Origin: Eustoma russellianum
Lineage: Eukaryota; Streptophyta; Magnoliopsida; Gentianales; Gentianaceae
Direction of reading: 5' to 3'
Assembly: GCA_036186865.1 (NCBI GenBank)
Contig: AP025067.1
Coordinates: 12,378,279 to 12,442,278, forward strand
Length of the DNA stretch: 64,000 nt
Shown here in pieces: positions 1-11,954 of the stretch (position 1 is the stretch's first letter; each line of letters begins with the position of its first letter). Position numbers and translations under genes: made by a program. Under the pieces are notes generated by a model. The model worked only from the letters and a program-made list of their open reading frames with translations. It was not told the origin of the DNA and made no database searches.

Positions 1-1777
1 CCACAAATCCTAGTGAGTTACATACTAAGAGAAGAGAAATTTATATCCCCCTTCTTTGACCAAGCCGTAGGTGTCACGGCTCTAGGGGGAGAGTTTTCCT
101 AAACTTCAAACAAGAAGAACACTTAAGCAAATGGAGATCTCCTTCCATCCATCCAAGGTGCAAATGGTAAGACCCTTCGTTCTCCCTATAAGAAGTATCA
201 CATAATCTAAAAGATGGCTAACAAGAGCCTATGCCGTGTGTAATAGGAAAAGGGAAGAGTAAGTGCTTCCCGTGCCAACCAGCCCGAGCCCAATCCAAGG
301 ACTCCCAAGGCAAGTACACTATACTTTTTATGGTTTAAATGTGGAAGTGTGTGCATGAATGGCTAGAAATACCTAAGATTTAATCTTAGTTGCAAAATGG
401 TAAGTTGCAAGTCCAAAGCTTTCAGCCCTAAGCATGTAAATGTGTAGGAGTGGTACTTTGCTCCAAAGATGTGTTCTTGGATGATCTTATGCCTATTTAG
501 GTGTTAATCTAGGCTTGGATGTGTTAAAGATTCTTCCTTTCATGACCAAATGCTCACGGTAGAAGGGTTAAGGGAAGTTTGGGGGAAGTTGCATGCAAAA
601 CGTTGACATAGCAAGGAAATGGGGGTAAGATTTGATCTTGTGTATGTTAGGCTTGAAATACTCTTGATTATACCATTTTCTTGCATACACCAAATAATGA
701 GGCTGATGTGAAGGCTGCGTGTGTTCATCTCAAAGTTGTTGCCTAATGTTAGTGATAAAAATGTGAGCCAAGGACATTTAGGAAGCATGTATGATCACTG
801 GAAAATTCTGGAGCTGGACCGAAATTTTAGCTGTTTTGTGAAGCCAGAAAAGGGACCTTAGGAACCTTCAAATCCACTGATTTTTGGTATGCTATTAGTT
901 TTATGTGTTTGTTAGATGTGAGAGTTGGAATCACCCTACAAAGAGCCACGGTTTATTTTTAATAAATTTTCTACTGAGATTGGTCTTGCTGGAAAAGTTG
1001 TACTGGACAGAATTTAGGTAATGTGTTTAGTAGCTTAAAAATGGACCTTAGGGGTGAGCAAACCCATTAATTTTCGGCATGGTACTAGCCTCATGAATAA
1101 AGAAGATAGGGCAGTTGTAATTTTATCAAAATAAGTGTGGTTTATTTTTAATAAATCTTTTAGTAAAACGGGTCAAACTGAATTATGCTGGATAGACAGA
1201 ATTTATGTCACAATTTGCATGATTTGGAAAAGGGCCTTAGAGAACGGGATTTGGGCTAAAAATTGGCAGGATGCTAGCCCAATGAGTTTGTTAAGTTAGG
1301 GAGTTGGAATTTCCAGAAAAAGATTAACGGTTTGGTCACAATAAATTTTATAGTAAAATGTGGTCATTTCAGAATTTAGATTGCATTGTTTTATGACAAG
1401 GAGCAATTGAGTCCCTTATTGATACCGTAATTTCGCAACGCATGCATGGCATTCACTTATGACAGTCACGGAGAAAAACATGTGGTTAAATGAGTCTAAA
1501 GCGTGTATTTTAGTAGGAAATTCCTGAGAAGAAGTAGACGTTACGAAGCTGGAAAATTCCAGCATGACAGCGAAAATGTGTCCATTCGTTTTATCATGCA
1601 TTATGCCGTCTTTTGCACGTTACATGTCATATATTGCATTCATCGTCACATGCATGATTTATGGCATGGATTTTACATGAAAGAAAGATGAAAAGCGTTT
1701 TCAAAAAGATGATTTTTGTGTTTTTAAAAAGAACGCTTCCCCACCGGTACCGTGTGTGAGTATGAACTGGCCAGTAT

Positions 1778-1981
1778 GAACCTGAGCAGATCCGGGTGAA
1801 GGGATCTGAAAGAAGAATGAACCTGAGCAGATCCGGGTTAAGCGATCTGAAAGAAGAATGAACCTGAGCAGATCCGGGTTTAGCGATCTGAAAGAAGAAT
1901 GAACCTGAGCAGATCCGAGTTAAGCGATCTGAAAGAAGTATGAACCTGAGCAGATCTGGGTTAAGCGATCTGAAAGAATGA
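1778..1981 (+). repeat. 41-bp minisatellite, about 5 copies, inside the LTR
   Basis: Five head-to-tail units of about 41 bp, each with the core GAACCTGAGCAGATCCGGGT followed by a GATCTGAAAGAAG segment. Units differ by one to three bases. The position, upstream of the conserved hairpin of the LTR, matches the minisatellites of the other LTR families in this window, although the unit sequence differs. Confidence 0.9.
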
Positions 1982-2454
1982 TGACTTTACCGTTCCGAAT
2001 CCGGGAGTAATAGTTTCGAAGGGGAGAAGTTACCGCCTCAGATCCGGAAAGATAGATCTGAACACTCTATTGTTTTAGAAGATGATGATTTGAAAGAAAA
2101 GCATGAAAAATCATTTTCTCATTTTATCATGACGCATCACATGTGCATATGCATGCATGACACATATGGAATCATTGTGTAGCGACACGTGATACTTAAG
2201 CTAAGTTGTCATGATCTTGTAGAACCTAAGTGATGATGATGATTATGGTGTTATTTGTCGATGTATGTCACAGTCTCTTTATGTTATATTCTACTCTAAC
2301 TAGTAATTTCTTAAGTTATGACCTTTTTACATTAAGCGATGATGCTTATCGAATGTTGATCGGAGGACAGGTATGCTTCTAAACCAAATATTATTTGGGG
2401 TTCGGTTCTTGCTCATACTTTCCATTTAACTCATGACTATTATAGTATACTTGC

Positions 2455-2490
2455 TGGTGACATCGTCACTCACCCTATTTTTCTCTCCAG
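2455..2490 (+). promoter_or_regulatory. Conserved LTR hairpin plus pyrimidine tract ending in CAG
   Basis: GGTGAC-ATC-GTCACT forms a 6-bp stem (one G-U pair). It is followed by CTATTTTTCTCTCCAG, which looks like a 3' splice acceptor. The same hairpin-plus-acceptor module occurs at 51301-51337, 60264-60301 and, on the minus strand, 11332-11373, with compensatory base changes. Its function is unknown; a spliced leader is one possibility. Confidence 0.55.
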
Positions 2491-2778
2491 AGGTGGCAGG
2501 AGACAAAGTTGAATGGATTGGTGACGAGCCTAGGGTTCCCTCCCGTGAGTGCGTTGGAGGATGGCCAGGATTAGTAGACCGAGCGTACCAGCGTTAAGGG
2601 ATGATGATGTTTTGTAATTGTGATGGAAAACAATTTGCTTGTGTCATTTTCTGCTACGCATTATGTGGGTTGTAATCTTTAACTGCTTATGATGATGCTT
2701 TAATTCGAAGTTTTAAATTCTGCCACGGTTTCGCATGTTTATTGCGCGAAAGCACAAAGATCCATGTTTATTGCGTAG

Positions 2779-3896
2779 CACGTCCTTATTACTTTTCATA
2801 ATGACGAGGATTATCAGCGGTGTTTCCTGCGACGTACATGGATGATGCATGGATATCATATGAGGGTGACGAAGTGGACACTAGACTTTGATCCAAGCTA
2901 TGATACACCCATTGTCCCAGTATGGGTAAATATCAAAGGATTGCCCCTAATTTTTCATAATAGAACAGCATTATGGGATGTAGCACATATGATTGGAATG
3001 CCTTTGCGTATGGACTCAACAACATTACAAGGAATTAGACCGTCTGTGGTTAGGCTATGTATCGAGGTTGACATATCTAAATCACGCCCAACCAGATTGC
3101 ATATCCAAGGTGGACAATATGAGTTTTACCCAACAGTTGAATATGAGGATGTGCCGGAATTTTGCACATATTGCAGGATGTTGGGACACCTTTCATCAAA
3201 CTGCAAGGGTAAAGACACAGCTTATGTTCCAGAAGCTAGCAAGACAGCTCCTACAGAGACTGCACCAAAACAAAATAAAAATAAAAGATGGACACCTAAG
3301 AAGATCTCTAAGCTACCAATCCAAATACTGCTCAAGCCATTTCAAAAGATAAGATGCCACTGCTGGAAACAGGGACGTCTGATTATCTGCCCGTCCAAGA
3401 TGATCTCCAAGATGATCTGAATGATATAGTGGTCCAAGAGGATGATACATTGACTAATCCAATTACTATTCCTGACTCTCAGGACTTATCCAAACTGGGA
3501 CAATCTAAGGAAACAGAAATGGTAGATCCTGATGATTTTCTATTAGCGAATGCTTCAGATTCTGAAGCCACGCATAAGGAAAGATTAGATCGTTTTAATG
3601 TGTTCATGGCAGAACTACCTCCAGAAGAACAATATTATATGCAAACAGTGAAAGACCAAATCTTGGTCACCGTACATAATGCCTGGCAGAGCGAACTAAT
3701 TAGGACAACAACAAATGAATCAATGCATGATACTGCCCAAGAGACGGAGCTTATGGATCAGCTTGATACACAGCCTGTACCAATTCGACGACATCGTCGA
3801 CCAAAGAATGTGTTGCCTCCACCACCACCATCGTCAATTGTCACACGATCAAATTTACATGAACCTTCAAGCTCTCATTCCCAAGGTACACAATGA
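2779..3896 (+). pseudogene. LINE copy 1 ORF1 protein (RNA-binding, zinc knuckle), broken
   Basis: ORF1 of plant L1 LINEs encodes the nucleic-acid-binding protein that coats the element RNA. The frame is open from the truncation point, and the first good Met is at 2842. The motif RVTKWTLDFDP and a single CCHC knuckle (FCTYCRMLGHLSSNC, about 3160-3205) match the DUF4283/zf-CCHC_4 layout of this family. Around 3350-3420 the reading frame changes: the knuckle frame ends at 3420, while an acidic, low-complexity C-terminal part continues from about 3354 to 3896 in another frame. It ends with a poly-proline stretch and a Ser-rich tail. The stop TGA lies inside the ORF2 start (ATGA). The homologue is 17963-19197 on the minus strand. 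Confidence 0.85.
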
Positions 3897-6800
3897 ATTG
3901 TTTATTTTGGAATGTTGGAGGTCTAAGAACTTCCTTGAATCGTCTCAAGCGTTTGATTAAAAGGCATCACATACAACTATTGATTGTAATTGAACCAAAG
4001 CAGCCAGCCACAAAGCTTTTGAGCCATCAATTGAAACTTACTTTTACAGAATCTTTGGTCACTTGCCGGGAGAAGATTTGGGTTTTCTGGAGTAATTCCA
4101 CCTTAAAATTAGCAGATGTTAGACATGGTGAGCAGGTCAGTCTATTACAATATCGCTATGCTATCACAGGGCAGCAGATTTCTATTAGCCCTGTTTATGG
4201 TTTGCATACAATCATGGATCGACGGCGTCTCTGGCTACAAATAAAATCCTATTCCCAACAGGCACATCCATTGTGGATGATTGGGGTGACTTTAACACAT
4301 TTATGTCTGTGGATGAGCACTACGGGAATTCTATGCCAAATCTAAACTCATTAGATGAATTTGTGGAATGTGTCAGACAATGCTCATTAGTGGATATACC
4401 GTATGAAGGATCCCCATATACTTTGATTGGAGGACGGGGCTTAGGAATTGTTAAAAGACGGCTTGATCGTATTTTTTGTTCCAATGTTTCTACAATCAAT
4501 TTCCCACAATAAAGGTTAAGCATCTCTCCAGAATATCTTCAGACCATGCGCCTCTTCTCCTATCGCATGTTAGACAGACTGATGCAACACCCAGATCCTT
4601 TCGCTTCCTAAATGCCTGGGCGGAACATGCAGACTTCTTGCCATATGTTACGGCTCAATGGGCTAGTTATCCAACAATTGGAGGAATGCGAGGCATGTAT
4701 GATAAGCTGCAGCGGTTAAAAAAGGATTTACAGCATTGGAACAAGCATATTTTTGGTAACATTTTCGATCAACTACAAATAGCTAAAAGCAATGTTAACA
4801 GGATGGAGGCACTCTATGAGCAACAGCCCACTCCAGAGAATAGAGTGCAATATCAACACATGAAAGCAGAATATCTCAAGGCTTCCAAGTATGAACTATT
4901 ATTTTGGGAACAAAAAGCAAGATGCAAATGGATTACACATGGAGATGCCAATACAACTTATTTTCATAATCTTGTTAAAGACAAACACCATCGGCAGTCC
5001 ATTCAACAAATAAAGACTGCTAATGGAGATTTATGTCAAACACAGGAAACCATCCAAACTGAAGCAGTATCATTTTTTTCACAATTGTTCAAGGTAGACA
5101 CAGTTGACGATCCGTCTGACATATTGTGACATGTCCCACAAGTTGTCGATCAAGATATGAACACCTCATTACTGCAATTGCCTACAATAGAGGAAGTTAA
5201 ACTGGCGGTTTGGTCTCTTGATCCTCATAGTGCAACTGGTCCGGATGGCTATAAAGGTTATTTTTTCGACTTTGTTGGGTTGTAATTTCTTCTGATGTCC
5301 ATAAAGCAATCCAGGAGTTTTTCATGGGATTTCGTATCCCAAAAGCCATGGGAAGTACACTTATAACACATATACCAAAGACTCAATCTCCTACTACATT
5401 TGCGGACTTTCGCCCTATCTCCTTATCAAATTTTATGTCAAAAATTGGAACACGAATTATTACTACCAGACTTTCGGATATGTTGCCGCAAATTATTTCA
5501 GATGAACAGGCTGGGTTCATGAAAGGACGGGATATTACAGAACATGTTTTGATTGCGCAGGAAATGGTGCATATGTTAGACAAGAAGATACGTGGACATA
5601 ATCTTATGCTTAAACTGGACATGATGAAGGTTTTTGATAGAGTGGATTGGACATTTTTGCGTGCTTTGCTTCACAAGCTAGGCTTCTCCACACAATTTAT
5701 TCAGCTTATATTTAATCACTTGGAAAGCACTTATTTATCAATCATCATCAATGGGAAGCCAAGTGGATTTTTCAAGCCCACAAGGGGTGTTAAGCAAGGT
5801 GATCCACTCTCACCAATATTATTCATCTTGTCTTCAGAAGCATTTTCGCATGGACTCAATGCGTTGATAGAGAACGGCATATTACAACCATTTTCAGTTG
5901 GTAGAGTGAGACCCATTATTTCACATCTTGCATTTGCGGATGATCTCTTAATCTTCCTCAATGGGGCAGCTCATAACCTACAACAATTTTAAAAGTTCTT
6001 GGATACATACCAGGCAGCTTCGGGACAATGTGTTAACCTTAGTAAAAGTTGGTTTATATCGTCTTCACATGCTACATCCCATCAAAAACAAGTCATGGAG
6101 CGTCACCTGCAAATATCAGCTACCAAATTGCCAATGAAATATTTGGGCGTCTCTCTCACACGCGGTTGTCTTAGGCCGATACATTGCATGGAATTGATTG
6201 CACAACTGAACCGCAGGTTATTGGCTTGGCAAAACAGTTACCTTTCTACAGCGGGCAGAATCATCTTAATCAATCATGTCTTAAGTGCCAATCCAGTACA
6301 TATCATAGCTACACACCAACTTCCAAAAAGTATAATGCGTGCTATCCGGCAAAGGCTATGTAATTTTCTGTGGGCTGGGCATGGAAATACACCAAAGCAT
6401 CATTGGGTGCGTTGGGAAAATATTTTCAGACCTAAGGAGGAGGGAGGACTAGGATTACGCAGGTTGGATATATTATACAAGGCATACTCAAGTCGCTTGT
6501 GGTGGTCATATCATTTACAGCATAGCCTTTGGTCTCACTTTATGAAATCAAAATATGGGCAACGGCAACATTTTCAACTGCGTGTAACTGATACAAGAAC
6601 TTGGAAGAGAATTTGTAATATACATGAATTCTGCTCCTCGAATGTGAGAGGCCCGGCACATTCATACATATGGACATTGGAGGCACATGGTAACTTCATA
6701 ATTTGTTCAGCTTATAATATGTTGAGGACTCCAGGAGTTAAAATTTTTTCAAATAGATTCATTTGGCATAGACATCAACAGCCTATTATCCAAGTCATGC

Positions 6801-7756
6801 AATGGAAATTATACCATCGAGCTTTACCTATTGAGGATAATCTGAAAAAATCCTTAACGTATCTTCCAACCTGCTGCCCATTCTGTCGATTGGCTTCTAC
6901 AACACAGCAGCACATCTTCTTTCAGTGCTTTATCATTCAGAATATTTGGACTTATTATGCGGCGTTATTAGATGGCCCCCATCCAACAAATTGTACCTTG
7001 TGCCAATATCTAATGTTATGGTGGACATCAATAACTGAGAAATTGTTTCAAGGTATCTTACACATTATCTTTCCAGGAATCATGATATGGAATGTATGGA
7101 AGGCATACTCTGCTGCAATATTTGGGGATGAAGGTTGTACATATTTTCAACTACATGATCGAATAAGACATCATATATATATATGGAGTAGTGCACAACA
7201 TGGCAAAAAGTACGCCAACAATGATCCAGAATTATTTGCAGCTGGCTTGACTCCCAAGCTTAAACTTTATCAACCGCAAATTGTACGATGGCAGACGCCT
7301 CTATCTGGGAGACTCAAGCTTAATGTTGATGCAGCCCACGGTTCATTTTCTGCCTCTGGAGGGGCAATACTGCGAGACGCAAGTGGCAATTTAAAAGAAG
7401 CCATTCTATTCTACCTACCTATATCCACACCATTCCAAGCGGAACTTCAGGCTTCTCAACTTGCACTCATATATTTTCTGCACCGGTATAGAAATATAGA
7501 TATGGAGGGAGATTCTCAAGGAGTGATTCAGCATTTACAGTCTGCAGCATGTCCTACCATATTTCGAGATCTAATCACCACAGGAAATGTTTCCATTGCA
7601 TATATTCCACGTCAAGCAAACATGGTGGCACATTATTTGGCCCAACATGGACAATTACATCAACAATTTCATCAATTCTGTACGTCGTCATCATTGCCGC
7701 CTCTAGCTAAAGGAGCTTTCATTACGGATGTCTCAACTCCTTATCTCCGCCTTTAA
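3893..7756 (+). pseudogene. LINE copy 1 ORF2 polyprotein: endonuclease, RT, zinc finger, RNase H; broken
   Basis: ORF2 nicks target DNA and reverse-transcribes the element RNA. The start ATG overlaps the ORF1 stop (ATGA). AP-endonuclease motifs are visible: WNVGGLRTSLNR, IEPK, GDFN (about 4283) and SSDHAPLLL (about 4538). RT follows with FADFRPISL, a GVKQGDPLSPILF box and an intact catalytic FADD (about 5932). After RT come the thumb region, a CPFC-X-HIFFQC zinc finger (about 6880) and a type I RNase H domain (LNVDAA, about 7320; GDSQG; YIPRQANMVAH). Damage: one missing G before GDFN (about 4287), a frameshift near 4505, TGA at 5127, a frameshift near 5270 and TAA at 5990. From 5999 to 7756 the frame is open. 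Confidence 0.9.
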
Positions 7757-8556
7757 CATGCGAATATTATGCCACCTTCATCATATTGAATGTCGGTGTC
7801 AACCATGGACACAGGCATTGAGGGTAATATTGTTCTTAAACTGTACCTTGCTTTTGTTAAATCATGAGAAACTATATGCACTGCCCGTATCTAAGGATGC
7901 GGGCAGAACGGGTATTACTGCTGCACACACTGATTGTACCATGATGATTTTTCCTGTCCTATCATCAATCATTCTGTTTGCTAATTCACTTTCCATTTTC
8001 TGTTATCCGCGATGGCCGCACCATGGTGTCTTTTGGCGAGCATTCTCATATATGCTAAAGACTTGGAAGATGACAACCTTATTCATTGGATTGGCGATTC
8101 ATTGTCACGTGAGAGAACACTCAAGACAACTGGAACTCTTACATGCAGGAAGGCTATCTACCAAGACAGTTTCTCATTGTCAACAAAACAAAACAAGTGG
8201 AATTATACTATCAGGTTGCATTGCAGTGGACGAAAAGTTTAATGGACGATATGCATTAGCAGCTTCACGCCTCTTAACTTGTAGATGGACGTTTGGTCTT
8301 TCAATTCCTCATAAACATCAGCTAGAGATGCATCCCAATCATATAAATATGCACGTTTTTTCCTTCGCCAAGGTTTTATCCACAAGGGTGGTTTTACTTG
8401 GCAATGTTTTAATGCGACATATCATATGTGATTGGAGAATACAGATTATTATGGCCTTATACTTTCATTTTGCATATGCTGACAGTTTGTTGTGATTTGT
8501 ACTATGGTATTCCTCAGCCATAAGTGAGGGTTTAAATTAATAAACGTCTGTTGCTT

Positions 8557-8559
<3 letters not shown>
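7757..8559 (+). other. 3' UTR of LINE copy 1
   Basis: Non-coding tail of the LINE. It is recognisably related to the 3' UTR of LINE copy 2: the blocks TTTTATCCACAAGGGTGGTTTT (about 8374) and CCATAAGTGAGGGTTT (about 8518) recur there. Its length of about 0.8 kb exceeds the roughly 0.5 kb of copy 2. A 255-codon open frame overlaps it but has no conserved counterpart, so I do not call it a gene. Confidence 0.75.
7881..7906 (+). ncRNA. 3' UTR stem-loop of LINE copy 1
   Basis: CTGCCCGTATC-TAAG-GATGCGGGCAG: an 11-bp stem with one G-U pair and a 4-nt loop. The equivalent hairpin in LINE copy 2 (13998-14025) has 12 perfect pairs. One pair differs by a compensatory change (C-G here, T-A there). A 3' UTR structure recognised by the element's own RT is known for several LINE clades; that role is an inference here. 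Confidence 0.6.

Positions 8560-8593
<34 letters not shown>
8560..8593 (+). repeat. (TA)n tail of LINE copy 1
   Basis: A pure TA dinucleotide run of about 34 bp directly after TTGCTTAAAA at the end of the LINE 3' UTR. LINE copy 2 ends in the same way at 13500-13546. It therefore looks like the element's tail and not an unrelated microsatellite. Confidence 0.85.
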
Positions 8594-8596
<3 letters not shown>

Positions 8597-9852
8597 AAAA
8601 ACATAGATTTTACATGTTCTTGTGGTGGAAACTCAAACATACTACATGATGATCCAACTTTGATATAAATATAATACTTAAGTCTTTGAAAATCTATGAA
8701 GGATCTAGGGAGAGTACTTGACATAGTTCACTTTTCTTACACTTAAGATGATGATTCTTCACTTGATTTGAAAGAAAAATACCTTCTTCTTCCTTCCTTA
8801 GTTGCACGGTTTTGAGGCCAAGTTGAAGAGGGTTAGTGAGCAACTTATGAAGATAAATAAATGGAAAAATATAACTTAAGTTACACAGAGTTTCTTACAT
8901 TGTTCTTCCTTGATTCATAACCTTAACACCTTCTTGGATCACTCTTTGATGATGGATGGTTTATGTAGCTTAGTTTGGATGATATTTGTGTGGAAAAAAG
9001 AGAAGACGATTCCTTCCCTTTTTGATTGGTGTTCTCAGCCTAAAGAGAGGGAAAGGGAGAGTTGGAAGACTTGAGTTTTGAAAGATAGAGAAGATAAAAT
9101 ATTTGCTGAAGTGTAAGTTTGTTTGAAGAGTGGAATGAAAAATAATGCAAGTGGGGGACAAATTGGGGGCTTGATGGTAAGTTGATGATGAAGGAAAGTG
9201 ATGGGTGTAAGAAGAATATTTTTCTCCTTCTTGGATAATTAGGTAGCTGGCCTAGTGGTGTAGGGAGAGATTTGGTGGCTTGTTTTGTCCTATATGCCAT
9301 GTAGGATAAAGCGTGATAATTAGGGTAAAAGTGTATAGGGTTTTGTTGTGTAGTAGAATACAAAATAGAAGAAGTCTTTTCTTCCCACTTGCATGGGTAA
9401 ATTTGGCCATAATAGGGTTTTAGTGGGTATGATAGGACAAAATGCCATCATTTGTTTTCTACACAATTTTCTACACTTGACATTTTGTTGGGGTATTTTT
9501 CTAACTATAATTTCTTCTTCCTGTTTTCTCTTTTGACCATGTTATGTATATATGTATGTACACTTATTTAATTTTTGTTCCACCCTAATTATTTGTTATG
9601 CCTTGTTTTATTTTTCATTTTGTTTAAGTAGTGAAATTTATCATGTTATGTGTTTTCATTCGACTTATTTTAACATAATACTTAAGTCCTTAAAAAGAAA
9701 TTTATTTAAGTTTCACCAAACATTCGATAACTTTTGTTATCTCATCCACTATGGTTTTGACATACCGAAGAACTCAGAAAACATATATCGACGAAATTAA
9801 ATTTACGATATCGAGAACATTACGACGTAACGAAAAATTTCAAGTCGTAACA
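8594..9852 (-). repeat. LTR fragment (minus orientation), 5' end of a gypsy-type LTR
   Basis: No gene is seen. On the minus strand the segment begins TGTTACGACTTG at 9852, a typical gypsy LTR start with terminal TG. It contains purine- and pyrimidine-rich leader-like stretches resembling the 5' third of the other LTRs. The other end is cut at the LINE tail (8594), so the LTR 3' end and any target duplication are missing. Family assignment rests on the terminus and general texture only. Confidence 0.5.
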
Positions 9853-10113
9853 CTAGTGTCTTGAGACAAAGATAATTATGACATTAGAAGAGTTCCAACC
9901 AAGGGTAATTGGTATGGTGCTTTGGTTCTCTAAGAATGTTTATTGATTGGAAGACTCTAGGAAGGCCTTGTACATTTAAAAGGCACAAGATGCAGCACTA
10001 TTAATAGGGGTGCTGCGTTACTCATATGTATGGAACAACCGTGAGACAACAAGAAGAACAATAAGAGACACAAGTACAAGTGAGAACATAGTTACGTTTT
10101 GTAGGTGCTGGGT
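9853..10113. other. Unassigned flank between LTRs
   Basis: About 260 bp that I cannot assign. Removing the solo LTR that follows makes it contiguous with 21955-22000. It contains an AT-rich box (TACATTTAAAAGGC, about 9969) followed by a leader-like stretch rich in AAGA/ACAAG, so it could be the remnant of yet another LTR or a host promoter fragment. No open frame of note is present. Confidence 0.35.
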
Positions 10114-10742
10114 TGTGGCGCCCCGCTTCCGAACCCTAACATAAAAAACGGTGCATCCGCCGTAGTCTACTACGAGAACTACAAGGCATCGTTCAAAATT
10201 CTTACATGTAAAAAAGAACGTAGAATTTTTTTGCAGAAACGATAATTAAAAATTCAAATTCAATTTATCAATAATCTCAATACGAAAATAAATAAAATAT
10301 TTAGGACTGACGAATCCCGATACACCAACAGAATTCTAAAGGTCGGATATAAATGAAATAACTATAAAATCCATCACTGTCTCCAAATGTCTCGTAAATC
10401 TCACTCGTCACAGCTAGCCCTGGTCTGACCCTTCCTCAACGAAGATGTAATCAAAACCTGGCTCACCTGTGGAAGGAATAGTAGGGGTGAATGATATGGA
10501 GCCTGTGGGTTACCCGTCTTTTACCAGAAAGGAATCATACTCACAACAAATACATGAACACATAAAAATAAAACAACTGAATCGTAAGATATACACACAC
10601 TCACACATCCAAATGCAATGCGCAACTTCATGATGCATGCTTCTTCACACTACCGTGTCACTCGTAAAAATATTATTATTTCACACAACATGCTCCTCAC
10701 TATCCATGATATGCTATGCATATCCTGGGTCATATCACACTC

Positions 10743-10990
10743 ACCTGTATCGTAGGGTCACACGCCCCGAAGGGATCACACACACCTGTATTATAGGGTC
10801 ACACCCCGAAGGAATCACATGTACCTGTATCGTAGGGTCACACGTCCCGAAGGGATTTCACGCATTTGTATTGTAGAGTCACACGCCTCGAAGGGATTTC
10901 ACGCATCTGTATCGTAGAGTCACATGTCCTGAAGGGATTTCACGCATATGTATTGTAGACACGCCTCGAAAGAATTTCATGCATCTGTAT
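10743..10990. repeat. About 41-bp minisatellite of the outer solo LTR
   Basis: Six to seven degenerate units with the core TGTATCGTAGGGTCACACGC followed by CCCGAAGGGAT. The array is interrupted by the inner solo LTR and resumes at 20173-20205 with another unit. That fixes the insertion point exactly inside a unit. Confidence 0.9.
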
Positions 10991-11331
10991 TGTAGTGACC
11001 CGTCCCAAGCCCTAGTACTCGAAACGACTCACCCGCCGTATTTCGTTGAGGAAGATACAAGGCGTCGAAATTGAAACAAATGCACGTCAGCTGAAGTTAA
11101 AATTTAAAACCTCGAAATAATCATAATCATTAATATCAGTGTCTAGGGAAATCTAAATCCGATACAATGGTCGAACGTAGATAAATACTAAATCTACAAA
11201 ATTACATAAACCTCGAGTAACGAAAATAACTGTCTCTACTAAAACTTCAATGAGTCTCATCGGAATATCCTCAATCCTGAAACCTCCATTCTTGATCATC
11301 CTCGAGTGTACTAGCTCAATTACATGTCTAT

Positions 11332-11373
11332 CTGCAAAAATGTTAAAGTGTAGTTTGAGCGACAAGTCGCTCA
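11332..11373 (-). promoter_or_regulatory. Conserved LTR hairpin and acceptor-like site (minus strand)
   Basis: On the minus strand TGAGCGAC-TT-GTCGCTCA (11373-11356) forms an 8-bp stem. It is followed by a T-rich stretch ending TTTTTGCAG (11332). Compared with TGAGTGAT/ATCACTCA at 51301-51319, two base pairs have changed on both sides (T-A to C-G), which supports a real RNA or DNA structure. Confidence 0.6.
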
Positions 11374-11954
11374 GCAAGTAATCCCACTATACTTACCATG
11401 GGATCATACACGGAGAAGCAAGTCTGATAAAAATATATAACAATATAAAATAATAACATGCTTCTCTTCGCAAGTACATTTCCGATTCTGCCCCTAATAT
11501 CCAAAAGCAAATAGAGCAAATAGACCCAACAAAATACGTAACAAAATCCAATAAAGCACGTAACAAAGTCCAATTAGGATTAGTCGAAATCCAAAATCGA
11601 TGATGCCATTTTCCAAATATCATCATCATCATCATCATCCGGAACCAGTATATCCCAACGACAGCAAAAGCTATCGTTAGGGTCTGGGAAGGGTAAGTGG
11701 TAGGCAGACAATACCTCTATCCCAAGGCATAGAGAGTCTGCTTCCAGTGAGACCCCCGGCTCTATACGTACCTGTATAAAGCCATTTTCCAAATATGCAA
11801 TGCCAAAAGGTCCAAGTCACATGCCCAAAATGTCAAAGTTCAGAAGTCCAAAGTTTTCCAAATCCGATTTAGGCGGTCCAATGTCCAAAATCCAAATCCG
11901 AGTACAACTTGGTCCAAATCCAAATATCAAAGTGTCCAAAATCCAAAATCCAAA

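Larger units (their letters stand above)
1..2778 (+). repeat. 3' part of a diverged gypsy-type LTR (plus orientation)
   Basis: No gene is visible. The stretch is a distant relative of the gypsy LTRs at 22001-25509 and 48809-60683. It shares the text of their middle part (repeated 'gagagttggaat' and 'ttatttttaataaat' blocks at 900-1330), a minisatellite at the same relative place, and near the 3' end a hairpin followed by a pyrimidine tract and CAG (2455-2490). The window starts inside the LTR. Its 3' terminus is lost where LINE coding sequence begins near 2779, so LTR boundaries, primer site and target duplication cannot be read. Orientation and family come from similarity seen by eye. Confidence 0.7.
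2779..8593 (+). mobile_element. L1-type LINE copy 1, 5'-truncated and inactive
   Basis: A non-LTR retrotransposon with ORF1 (zinc knuckle), ORF2 (endonuclease, RT, CCHC-like zinc finger, RNase H), a 3' UTR and a (TA)n tail. Protein similarity to the second LINE (13500-19345, minus strand) starts about 2779, where the frame reads HVLITFHNDEDYQRC against HILLNFCNESGYLRC. Upstream is LTR sequence, so the first roughly 120 codons of ORF1 are missing. This is typical 5' truncation by target-primed reverse transcription. I found no clear target-site duplication. ORF1 has one frameshift, and ORF2 has several frameshifts and stops. Confidence 0.9.

Noticed and set aside
7728..8495. 255-codon open frame after LINE ORF2
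   Set aside because: It lies in the LINE 3' UTR, overlaps the conserved hairpin, has no recognisable motif, and is not kept in LINE copy 2.
9853..10113. Host gene promoter or exon
   Set aside because: An AT-rich box and leader-like text are suggestive, but no open frame or splice structure supports a gene.
11618..11640. (ATC)n run as a functional repeat
   Set aside because: Short simple-sequence tract with no partner elsewhere in the family.
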